From Imperialibacter sp965651695 (GTDB lineage: Bacteria > Bacteroidota > Bacteroidia > Cytophagales > Cyclobacteriaceae), in assembly GCA_965651695.1 (NCBI GenBank), contig CBFGTI010000243.1, positions 1 through 7,141 of the forward strand: DNA of 7,141 nucleotides. The letters run 5' to 3'. The notes under the pieces are model-generated. The model was not told the origin of the DNA. It worked only from the letters and a program-made list of their open reading frames with translations, and made no database searches. The position numbers and the translations under genes were made by a program. This document shows positions 1-5,896 of this stretch, in pieces; the stretch's first letter is position 1, and each line of letters begins with the position of its first letter.

Positions 1-857
1 ATGTACTGGACAATTTTGGCTGCGATGTCAATGCCTGTGGCGCTTTCTATGCCCTTCAGCCCCGGCGATGAATTTACTTCGATAATGAGCGGGCCTCTTG
101 ATGACTGCAACATGTCTACACCGGCTACCTGCAGACCCAGGGCTTTTGCTGCCGTTGTTGCAGCCCCTTTTTCAGCTTTGGTAAGCACAATTACTTCAGA
201 CGAGCCCCCCCTGTGCAGGTTTGAGCGGAATTCACCTTCTTTCCCCTGCCTGCGCATAGCGCCCACTACTTTGCCGTCTACTACAAATGCTCGAATGTCC
301 GCTCCCTTCGACTCTTTAATGTACTCCTGTACTATAATGCGGGCTTTCAGATTATGAAACGCCTGAATAACAGAGGTTGCCGCCTTTTTGGTTTCGGCGA
401 GCACCACCCCAAGGCCTTGCGTACCTTCCAGCAGCTTAATAATAACCGGAGCACCCCCTACCTGCGATAGTATCTCGTCCACATCCATCGAATAATTGGT
501 AAATACCGTTTTAGGCAGGCCAAGCCCTTCTCTGGATAATATCTGCAGGCTTCTGAGCTTGTCTCTTGAGCGGATAAGTGCCTGAGATTCTACCGTGGTA
601 AGCACCTTCATCATTTCGAACTGGCGTACAACAGCCGATCCGTAGAAGGTAACCGACGCACCTATGCGGGGTATAATAGCATCGAAGCCTTCGAGGTACT
701 TGCCATTATAATATATGGCAGGCTTTTTTTGCTCGGTAATGATGATACACTTGAGGTGGTCCACTACCTCTACCTCGTGGCCCATCAGTGTGGCAGCTTC
801 CACAAGCCTTTGGGTGGAGTAGAGTTTGTTGTTGCGCGACAATACAGCGATTCTCAT
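1..857 (-). CDS. rimK: Ribosomal protein S6--L-glutamate ligase RimK (3' end cut by window edge)
   Basis: RimK is a cytoplasmic ATP-grasp ligase that adds glutamate residues to the C-terminus of ribosomal protein S6. The reading frame starts at the ATG at 857-855 and stays open to the window edge, giving 285 complete codons; the E. coli protein is 300 aa, so only about 15 residues are missing. The protein begins MRIAVLSRNNKLYS. Family landmarks in order are IPRIG (62-66), FYGSAVVRQFEM (71-82), RSRDKLRS (97-104), the ATP-grasp loop KLLEGTQGLGVVLAET (141-156), VQEYIKE (176-182), the RSNLHRGG block (211-218), GVDML (246-250) and the metal-binding IEVNSSPGLKGIE (259-271, Glu260 and Asn262). I see no frameshift or lost key residue. 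Its upstream neighbour, the SnoaL-like gene, is 192 bases away with a candidate promoter between, so rimK is probably its own transcription unit. Identification is based on recalled similarity to E. coli RimK along almost the full length. Confidence 0.95.
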   Translation of the reverse strand, partial: MRIAVLSRNNKLYSTQRLVEAATLMGHEVEVVDHLKCIIITEQKKPAIYYNGKYLEGFDAIIPRIGASVTFYGSAVVRQFEMMKVLTTVESQALIRSRDKLRSLQILSREGLGLPKTVFTNYSMDVDEILSQVGGAPVIIKLLEGTQGLGVVLAETKKAATSVIQAFHNLKARIIVQEYIKESKGADIRAFVVDGKVVGAMRRQGKEGEFRSNLHRGGSSEVIVLTKAEKGAATTAAKALGLQVAGVDMLQSSRGPLIIEVNSSPGLKGIESATGIDIAAKIVQY

Positions 858-883
858 GAAAGCGCTTATTTTGGGTTAGAGGC

Positions 884-914
884 GAAAGGTATGGCAAATC
901 CTGCAGACTCCAAA
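884..914 (-). promoter_or_regulatory. Candidate Bacteroidota-type promoter for rimK
   Basis: Read on the minus strand, TTTG (914-911) is followed by 19 bases and then TACCTTTC (891-884). The Bacteroidota primary sigma consensus is TTTG or TTG near -33 and TAnnTTTG near -7, so the -33 element and spacing fit and the -7 element has one mismatch at its last base. Initiation would fall near 878, leaving a leader of roughly 20 bases before the rimK ATG at 857. The rest of the 858-1049 spacer shows no small gene or clear hairpin. This is a motif match only. Confidence 0.35.
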
Positions 915-1049
915 GAGCAAGTATCCATCCTTTTGCGGCGTTAACGGCGCTTTTCAGGAAATGATATGAGGCATAGGATATTAGAATAAAATAAAACCTG
1001 ATCCGGGGTATCGCAATTTTTTTGATGTTGAGGAAAACTTCGGATAGTG

Positions 1050-1487
1050 TTAAGGCTGATTTACCCTATTCCATATATCCAGGTGCATCTTCCACTCGCC
1101 GGCTACCTTCTTCCACACGATTACATATTTACCTTTCGCCTTTTGGTAAGACTGTCCCCGGGTTATCCCACTCACTTCATAATAGCCATAGTCGTAGGCG
1201 GTATTGCCTTCAATAGTAATTGCCTCCGGGTAAATTTTGTGAAAAGTGGTCGTGTCACCTGCACGTGGAGCCCAATAGGCGCGAATGGCGTCTTTCCCTT
1301 GTAAAATAGGCTGGCCGTTTGGAAAAATGGATGCATCTGCGGTATAGGCATTGGTGAGTGCGTCGATATCGCGGTTAACCACGGCTTCCGAAAATGCGCT
1401 GATCCTGGCTCTGATCTCTTGCTCGTCGTTCTGCCCAAGCGCAAAAAAACATGGGAGCAGCAGGTAAAATGTACATAGCGTTCTCAT
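1050..1487 (-). CDS. Secreted SnoaL-like / DUF4440 (NTF2-fold) protein
   Basis: A 145-residue protein with an N-terminal signal peptide (hydrophobic residues about 3-17; likely cleavage FALG|QNDEQ) followed by one compact NTF2-like domain. The domain has the layout usual for SnoaL/DUF4440 proteins: an N-terminal helix (DEQEIRARISAFSEAVVNRD, 21-40), then DIDALTNAYTADASIFPNGQPILQG split around residues 40-64, a helix with GKDAIRAYWA (64-73), and a C-terminal sheet with KGKYVIVWKKVAGEWKMHLD (118-137) ending in an IWN motif. Such folds occur in ketosteroid-isomerase-like enzymes, polyketide cyclases and many non-catalytic binding proteins, so the substrate cannot be deduced. The ATG at 1487 lies 5 bases beyond the stop of the deacetylase gene, which makes this the last gene of the padR cluster. 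The Cys at position 13 is not in a lipobox context, so I treat the product as a soluble periplasmic or secreted protein. Confidence 0.85.
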   Translation of the reverse strand: MRTLCTFYLLLPCFFALGQNDEQEIRARISAFSEAVVNRDIDALTNAYTADASIFPNGQPILQGKDAIRAYWAPRAGDTTTFHKIYPEAITIEGNTAYDYGYYEVSGITRGQSYQKAKGKYVIVWKKVAGEWKMHLDIWNRVNQP

Positions 1488-1492
1488 CGCTA

Positions 1493-2428
1493 TTATTCAG
1501 TTAGGCCGGTATACTCGAGAATAAACTGCGGACAGCGCGGTTCTCCCAGGAAAAAATCGCCCTCCTTGCCTTGCGTAAGTGCCCAGCGGTCGAGCCACGA
1601 AATACCGGCATTTCCAACAAACGTATCTTTACTTAGGTAGGCGGGATCCTTCAGTGCTTCGGTGAGACTCACAAATTCGTATCCCATTTTTGCATAGGCG
1701 GTTAGCAGGTCGCCCAGATAGCCGGCATTTAGCAGGTTTGCATGAATGAGGAGGATGTGGTCGATATTCCTGCCGAATAACTTTCCGGACTGTCGCTCGT
1801 AGTGCACTGCTTTTTCTGTCATGTAATTGACGTATGCTTTTCCCACTTTACCCATGAGCACCGTATCTCCCTCTCTGTGAGCTTTGTCGTAGGCATTGGC
1901 AAATATCCATTCGGAATTGTCTATGGTAACCGGAGCCTCAATGTAGCCGCGGTTTGTCAGGTAGCTTTCAAGAGCCAGTACCTTTTCGGGTGTATTCCCC
2001 CGATGCAGAAAGGGGTGCCGGAAGTAAATCATCTTTTGTCCTGTGTTTTCCATCAACTGGCGGCTTATTGGTTCGCCCTTTTCAACCTGTACAAAAAAAT
2101 CCGCCGGGGTTAGCCTGTTGTAGTCGAGGTGGCCGTAAGTATGATTGCCAAGCTCCAAACCGGCACTCGTCCATTCAGACAGCATTTGGCTTTTGAAGGC
2201 GACTAACCGATTGTTTTCGTACAGCTTGCCTTCGTTCACAAATCCGATGGCGGGTACGCTGGCCCCCAGCAGGTGCCCTATTATTTCCCGGTTCATTTGC
2301 AAAAGCGTGGCCGAATCGTGTCTTATGAGGTGTGCAGGCAGGTCGTCGATGGTAACGGCCATATTTTTACCCTGCCCGCTACCCAGCAGAGGAAAGAACA
2401 ACATCAAGGCCAGCAAAAGTCTATTCAT
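1493..2428 (-). CDS. Secreted polysaccharide deacetylase family protein (CE4, NodB homology)
   Basis: A 311-residue protein of the carbohydrate esterase 4 superfamily, metal-dependent enzymes that remove acetyl groups from N-acetylated sugars such as peptidoglycan, chitin-type oligosaccharides or exopolysaccharide. A signal peptide covers residues 1 to about 19 (likely cleavage GSG|QGKN). The CE4 motifs appear in order: motif 1 as TIDD (27-30, Asp29 as presumed base and Asp30 as metal ligand), motif 2 as HTYGH (96-100, two metal-binding His), motif 3 as RHPF (137-140), a motif-4-like IDNSEW (169-174), and motif 5 as LLIH (226-229). All residues expected for activity are present. The polymer acted on cannot be read from the sequence. 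The ATG shares one base with the stop codon of the signal peptidase gene (TAATG at 2430-2426), so translation is probably coupled. The SnoaL-like gene follows after 5 bases. No carbohydrate-binding domain is visible. Confidence 0.9.
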   Translation of the reverse strand: MNRLLLALMLFFPLLGSGQGKNMAVTIDDLPAHLIRHDSATLLQMNREIIGHLLGASVPAIGFVNEGKLYENNRLVAFKSQMLSEWTSAGLELGNHTYGHLDYNRLTPADFFVQVEKGEPISRQLMENTGQKMIYFRHPFLHRGNTPEKVLALESYLTNRGYIEAPVTIDNSEWIFANAYDKAHREGDTVLMGKVGKAYVNYMTEKAVHYERQSGKLFGRNIDHILLIHANLLNAGYLGDLLTAYAKMGYEFVSLTEALKDPAYLSKDTFVGNAGISWLDRWALTQGKEGDFFLGEPRCPQFILEYTGLTE

Positions 2429-3516
2429 TAGTCAAACGTGTTAAAAATTCTGTTCCACCTTATTCTTAGTGGCAGCGTATAAAAAGGACCTTCTTCTGTG
2501 GAAAACAAGACCATCACCGGCTTGCCTACAATGTGATCTTCTGGCACAAAACCCCAGCTGCGTGAATCGAGAGAGTTGTGGCGGTTGTCGCCCATCATGA
2601 AGTAATAGTCTTGCTGAAAGGTGTATCGCTCGGCTTTTTTGCCATCGATGAATAGCTCCTTTAGCTTTATTTCCACGTTCCGGAGCCCCTCAAACCTTTT
2701 GATGACGCCTGAGTAGATGGGAACGGTATGTTCATCTAAAACAACAGTTTCACCTTTTTTTGGCACCCAAACAGGGCCGAAATCATCGGTGGACCAGCCA
2801 TTTGGTGTTCCGTTAGGGAAGTGGTTTTGCTGTTGATTATACGCCGGGCTCTTTATCTTTTCAATGGCCGTAACAAATTCAACTTTACTCAGGTTTTTGA
2901 CTGTTTCGTTGTTTGTGTGGACCAGGTAGCCTCCGTTTACCTCGTAAAACTCGTTGATTGCTTTCGACTCAAAAAAACGTGCACGCACAGGCCCTTTGGT
3001 GGCAAGAAAGTAGCTGCTTTGCTGCCCGCGCGGGATAGGCATTTCCTCGCCGTTCACCGCAAGCAAACCATCGGCAACAGCCACCGAATCGCCTGGAATA
3101 CCCGCGCAGCGCTTTACCCAATGGTGTTTCATATCGGTAGGATGCTCATCTTCGTAAGGGTAATTAAAAACAACCGGCTCCATCCGCTCCACACTTCGCA
3201 AACCAGGCAGCCGGAACATGGGTAGCTGCAACCACGTGAGGTACGATGGAATTTCGGTTCCCCAGAAGGTTTGGTGCGTAAGCGGAAACTGCAGAGGAGT
3301 GCCTGTGGTACGGGTGCCGTAGTGAAATTTGCTTACCACTATTACGTCTCCCACGAGCATTGTGCCCTCCATGGAGGGTGTGGGTATTACAAATGGCTCA
3401 AAGAGAAGCCACCTGAACAGCGTGGCTACCACTACAGCAAAGAGAATAGATTCCCACCAGTCACGCAAAGCACTTTTTCTTTCACTTTTCTTCTGCTCTT
3501 TTACCTCGGTCGTCAT
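2428..3516 (-). CDS. lepB: Signal peptidase I
   Basis: A 362-residue membrane serine protease of the S26 family that removes signal peptides from exported proteins on the outer face of the inner membrane. One N-terminal membrane anchor spans about residues 22-38. The conserved boxes follow: box B PTPSMEGTMLVGD (45-57) with nucleophile Ser48; box C as RMEPVVFNYP (111-120), less canonical than the usual R-G-D version; box D VKRCAGIPGD (134-143) with general-base Lys135; and box E MGDNRHNSLDSRSWG (308-322). About 165 residues separate boxes D and E, longer than in E. coli LepB, and I recall such long forms from Bacteroidota. The start overlaps the stop of the M23 gene by four bases (ATGA, 3516-3513), and its own stop overlaps the deacetylase start. 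In many Bacteroidota the housekeeping lepB sits next to dapB; here it lies in a PadR-led cluster, so it may be a second, specialised copy. Catalytic residues are intact. Confidence 0.93.
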   Translation of the reverse strand: MTTEVKEQKKSERKSALRDWWESILFAVVVATLFRWLLFEPFVIPTPSMEGTMLVGDVIVVSKFHYGTRTTGTPLQFPLTHQTFWGTEIPSYLTWLQLPMFRLPGLRSVERMEPVVFNYPYEDEHPTDMKHHWVKRCAGIPGDSVAVADGLLAVNGEEMPIPRGQQSSYFLATKGPVRARFFESKAINEFYEVNGGYLVHTNNETVKNLSKVEFVTAIEKIKSPAYNQQQNHFPNGTPNGWSTDDFGPVWVPKKGETVVLDEHTVPIYSGVIKRFEGLRNVEIKLKELFIDGKKAERYTFQQDYYFMMGDNRHNSLDSRSWGFVPEDHIVGKPVMVLFSTEEGPFYTLPLRIRWNRIFNTFD

Positions 3517-4262
3517 ATAAAATGCCAGAAACGGACTGGATTTAATTCTTCTCCAAAGTAGAAAGCGGGGTCAACCCATTCCTGTTTGTGGATTACTTCG
3601 TAATGGAGGTGGGGCGCCGTAGACATGCCGGAATTTCCCGACAGGGCAATCACCTGACCCTTCACAACACTTTCACCGGGCTTTACCTTTACCTCCGAAA
3701 GCTGCGCATATACGGTTTGGTAGTCGTCGTGGTGCTTTAGTTTCACATAGATGCCGTAGCCGTCAGCAATATTCTCAACCGATTCAACTACCCCATCGGC
3801 AGTGGCTACCACTGCTGTGCCCACTGGCATTACGATGTCTACGCCACGGTGCATTTTTTGTTCTTTGGTAAATGGATGCAGCCGGTACCCGAAACCTGAG
3901 CTGATTCTGAAATCTCTATCCGTTGGTTTTCTGTCGGGTCTGTCCTTAGCGCCTACGTTTACAACCACGAACAACAGGCAAATGGCGAGCAGGGGGGAAA
4001 TCCACGTCAGGGGCTGCTGCTTTATTTTCACAAGCTGCTCTGTTCGCTTTACTTTTTGCGCCGTTTTTTTGATGCCGTTGTTTCCGAAACCTTGCAGGGC
4101 AAGGGGCAGTGCCGTCTCAAACGGCAGGCCCTGTTCCATGTAAGCTTCGGTGGCACAGCAAACGTGGTCGACCAACTCGGCGGTAAACGACAGGCTGGAG
4201 CCCGTTTGCTGCCGAAGTATTTGCTCTATTGTTTCAATTTGATTTTCAGTTAGCTCTTTCAT
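3513..4262 (-). CDS. PadR-associated helical domain - TM - M23 (LytM-like) peptidase fusion
   Basis: A 249-residue single-span membrane protein, numbered here from the ATG at 4262. Residues 1-70 form a helical domain with the pattern ELVDHVCCATEAYMEQGLPFE (29-49, split here at E29 to E49) and ALQGFGNNGIKKT, which resembles the HAAS/DUF1700-type cytoplasmic domains encoded next to PadR regulators. A Lys/Arg-rich stretch (70-83) precedes the hydrophobic segment (about 84-105), predicting a cytoplasmic N-terminus and a periplasmic C-terminus. Residues 117-240 are an M23 domain: SGFGYRLHPF, then HRGVD (His138, Asp142) and HLH (His218, His220). The usual YxHL motif reads YAQL, so Gln187 replaces the His expected in LytM-type enzymes. 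The product may thus be a weak endopeptidase or a non-catalytic peptidoglycan-binding sensor. A GTG at 4268, overlapping the padR stop as GTGA, is an alternative start giving 251 aa; the ATG lies two bases after that stop. The 3' end overlaps lepB by four bases. Confidence 0.85.
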   Translation of the reverse strand: MKELTENQIETIEQILRQQTGSSLSFTAELVDHVCCATEAYMEQGLPFETALPLALQGFGNNGIKKTAQKVKRTEQLVKIKQQPLTWISPLLAICLLFVVVNVGAKDRPDRKPTDRDFRISSGFGYRLHPFTKEQKMHRGVDIVMPVGTAVVATADGVVESVENIADGYGIYVKLKHHDDYQTVYAQLSEVKVKPGESVVKGQVIALSGNSGMSTAPHLHYEVIHKQEWVDPAFYFGEELNPVRFWHFI

Positions 4263-4264
4263 GT

Positions 4265-4597
4265 TCACGAAAGTTTGGGGTTCAACAGGAATTTCATTGT
4301 GGATACGAAGCTGGCGAATTCCTCCAGCTTGTTGGCCGTTTGTGCACTGCCCTTGGGCGTAAGCGAATAGTACTTGCGTATGCGCTTCCCGATACTTACG
4401 GTTTCAGTAATTAGCAGACCCTCTGCTTCAAGCTTGTGCAATGAGGGATAGAGTGCTCCTTCTGTCAGCACAATTCTGCCGTCGGTTTGCTCTTTTACTT
4501 TTTGAGTAATCTCGTAGCCATACATACGGCCATTTTCTTTGAGGAGCTTCAGCACGATGGTTTGAAGCGTTCCTTTTAATAGCTCTTTCGAATACAT
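4265..4597 (-). CDS. PadR family transcriptional regulator
   Basis: A 110-residue winged-helix repressor of the PadR-s1 type. It begins MYSKELLKGTLQTIVLKLLK and then has MYGYEI (25-30), the recognition region EGALYPSLHKLEAEGLL (46-62) and the wing with KRIRKYYSLTPKG (71-83), followed by a C-terminal helix (84-100) expected to mediate dimerisation. The length matches small PadR proteins, which usually repress their own operon and respond to small molecules or partner proteins. An upstream in-frame ATG at 4633 would add 12 residues, but the candidate promoter lies between the two ATGs and the family normally begins at MYSKELLKG, so I chose 4597. No Shine-Dalgarno sequence is visible before it. 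The start codon lies inside the left arm of a perfect inverted repeat, which supports autoregulation. The gene is the first of the five-gene cluster, and its stop overlaps or lies two bases before the start of the M23 fusion gene. Confidence 0.93.
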   Translation of the reverse strand: MYSKELLKGTLQTIVLKLLKENGRMYGYEITQKVKEQTDGRIVLTEGALYPSLHKLEAEGLLITETVSIGKRIRKYYSLTPKGSAQTANKLEEFASFVSTMKFLLNPKLS

Positions 4598-4627
4598 AAG
4601 ACAAATATATATAAGTGTCTTATGTAT
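4592..4627. promoter_or_regulatory. Palindromic operator of the padR cluster
   Basis: A perfect 12-bp inverted repeat: ATACATAAGACA at 4592-4603 and its reverse complement TGTCTTATGTAT at 4616-4627, separated by 12 AT-rich bases (4604-4615). PadR dimers bind AT-rich palindromes, often with ATAC/GTAT or ATGT/ACAT ends, and the outer ends here fit that style. The left arm contains the padR start codon (4597-4595), and the spacer holds most of the candidate -7 element, so a bound dimer would block transcription directly. The repeat is seen in the sequence; binding by this PadR is inferred. Confidence 0.75.
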
Positions 4628-4633
4628 AAGCAA
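4602..4633 (-). promoter_or_regulatory. Candidate promoter of the padR cluster
   Basis: On the minus strand TTG (4633-4631) is followed by 21 bases and then TATATTTG (4609-4602), an exact match to the Bacteroidota -7 consensus TAnnTTTG. Initiation a few bases downstream of the final G would fall at about 4597, the first base of the padR ATG, so the transcript could be leaderless. The element sits within the inverted-repeat operator. Confidence 0.55.
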
Positions 4634-4648
4634 GCGAATACCTAAATT

Positions 4649-4658
4649 TCTTATGTAT
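4649..4658 (-). promoter_or_regulatory. Third operator half-site upstream of padR
   Basis: The plus strand reads TCTTATGTAT here, identical to 10 bases of the right operator arm (4618-4627) and in the same orientation, 31 bases away, close to three helical turns. It ends on the first base of the stop codon (4658-4660) of the outer-membrane protein gene. It may be an auxiliary PadR site placed just upstream of the -33 element. I did not find this 10-mer elsewhere in the window by eye. Confidence 0.5.
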
Positions 4659-5800
4659 TAAAATGTAAAGGCGATAAAAAAGTCGGCAGACCTTTTCTTG
4701 TTGTACCCGGTTTCAACATCCGCTTTGAACATCGAGTAATTAAACCCCACGATGCTTGTGATATAGGGGGTAAGCGGGATTTCCACACCGGCACCCAGTA
4801 TGGTGCCAAAAAATGAGCTGGCCAATGCTCCTGAATCGACGTAAATGTCTTCCTCTGTTACCACTAGCTGTCCGTTTACGCTCTCAAGGCGGTCGGTTAA
4901 AGAATAGCTTTTGGTAGAGAGTCCCACCTGGGCTGCAAAACCCGCCTGTAAGTATGGCGAGGCATAGTAGAATGGCAGCCGGTACTTAAGCAGCACGGGC
5001 AGGTCGAGGTCGATATGGTCGAGGTAGTGGGTATTTAAGGATGTAATGCCTGTTTCGGGATTGTAGGTGGAGGCTTCGGTAGTAAATGTAAAATGGGCGG
5101 CCGACGGCTGCAAGGCTATGAGAAACTGAGGTTTATACGAAACCGGTATTTCGATGATGCCACCCAGCGACAGAGCCATATCCGTTTCGGGCACGGCAGG
5201 AAAATACTTGCTCTTTATTTCGTTGTTTAGCATTTTCAGGCCTACAGCGGGGCCAATCCTGAATTTCGGGAAAGGCTTATGCAGGCAGTCGTTGTACTGT
5301 GACACAAAGTACTTGAGGTTAGCTCTTTTATATTTCGCCAGGTTAATGGATTTGGCAGTCAGGTAGCAATCTTCGAGTTCCGTTTCGAGTACCTCCTTGT
5401 AATAGGCCTGGTCTGTTTTAGCCGCAGAAAGGAGCGTGAGCGTGCTGTCTCTTTCCAAAAAATATGTTCGCTGCTTCCCATCCCGCAGCGAAAGCAGAGA
5501 AACTCTTCCGTGTTCAAGCAGCTCGTAGAAGAGTGTGGTTCCCTGGACGGTGCGTGCTACCCATTTCTTTTGCCCATCTTCAATGGCGAATTCTAAAGCT
5601 TCGCCCGGCTTGAACGCTTTTTTGTTGCCATTGTTAAACTGAAAAACCACCTGTGTGGGATCCGGCGTTTCAAGGCCGTGAATGGCGCCGTAGTACAGCA
5701 TTTCCTTCGTTTTCAGGTACCCTTGCTTTTGGGCAGTCGCAAGGCCCGGAAGCAATGCAATAAGAAAAATTAGCGCGGGTTTTTGTAGTAGTTGTAGCAT
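4658..5800 (-). CDS. Outer-membrane beta-barrel protein with N-terminal beta domain
   Basis: A 380-residue protein I cannot name, but whose layout is familiar from Bacteroidota. A signal peptide covers residues 1-23 (likely cleavage ATA|QKQ). Residues 25-125 are rich in predicted strands, with FKPGEALEFAI and a YFLERDSTLTLL end. A helical linker with two Cys follows (Cys145 in ELEDC, Cys172 in YNDC), which could form a disulfide in the periplasm. From about residue 180 onward there are alternating strands typical of a PorT/OmpA-like outer-membrane barrel (PF13568-type): RIGPAVGLKM, LSLGGIIEIPV, DLPVLLKYRLP, YLQAGFAAQVGL, TILGAGVEIPL, and the C-terminal FFIAFTF ending in Phe, as barrel insertion signals do. 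The ATG at 5800 gives a standard signal peptide; one at 5830 would add ten unsuitable residues. The kinase gene lies 96 bases upstream with no clear terminator between, so co-transcription is possible. The ligand or substrate is unknown. Confidence 0.75.
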   Translation of the reverse strand: MLQLLQKPALIFLIALLPGLATAQKQGYLKTKEMLYYGAIHGLETPDPTQVVFQFNNGNKKAFKPGEALEFAIEDGQKKWVARTVQGTTLFYELLEHGRVSLLSLRDGKQRTYFLERDSTLTLLSAAKTDQAYYKEVLETELEDCYLTAKSINLAKYKRANLKYFVSQYNDCLHKPFPKFRIGPAVGLKMLNNEIKSKYFPAVPETDMALSLGGIIEIPVSYKPQFLIALQPSAAHFTFTTEASTYNPETGITSLNTHYLDHIDLDLPVLLKYRLPFYYASPYLQAGFAAQVGLSTKSYSLTDRLESVNGQLVVTEEDIYVDSGALASSFFGTILGAGVEIPLTPYITSIVGFNYSMFKADVETGYNKKRSADFFIAFTF

Positions 5801-5896
5801 GGTATGGTAACAACCGAAAGAGAAATGCACCTATTCGGATAGCCATTTTGTTGAAAAAAAAGTGAGGAGGAGTGCTACCAACTCGGGGAGAGGGGT

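Noticed and set aside
1..357. Plus-strand open frame of 118 codons
   Set aside because: It lies entirely antisense to rimK, whose minus-strand frame matches the family over its whole length.
936..953. Palindrome CGTTAACG between rimK and the SnoaL-like gene
   Set aside because: Only eight bases are symmetric and it has no second copy or clear promoter relation.
1000..1030. Possible terminator after the SnoaL-like gene (GATACCCCGGATC followed by a T-rich stretch)
   Set aside because: Only three clear base pairs form the stem, so it is too weak to call.
2821..3225. Plus-strand open frame of 134 codons inside lepB
   Set aside because: Antisense to a well-conserved signal peptidase I; the translation resembles no family I know.
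4592..4627. Inverted repeat as a terminator for the outer-membrane protein gene
   Set aside because: The stem is AT-rich, the loop is long and no T-tract follows on the minus strand; the position over the padR start fits an operator better.
5854..5861. Run of eight A (T8 on the minus strand) downstream of the kinase gene, as a terminator tract
   Set aside because: I find no stable hairpin directly before it.
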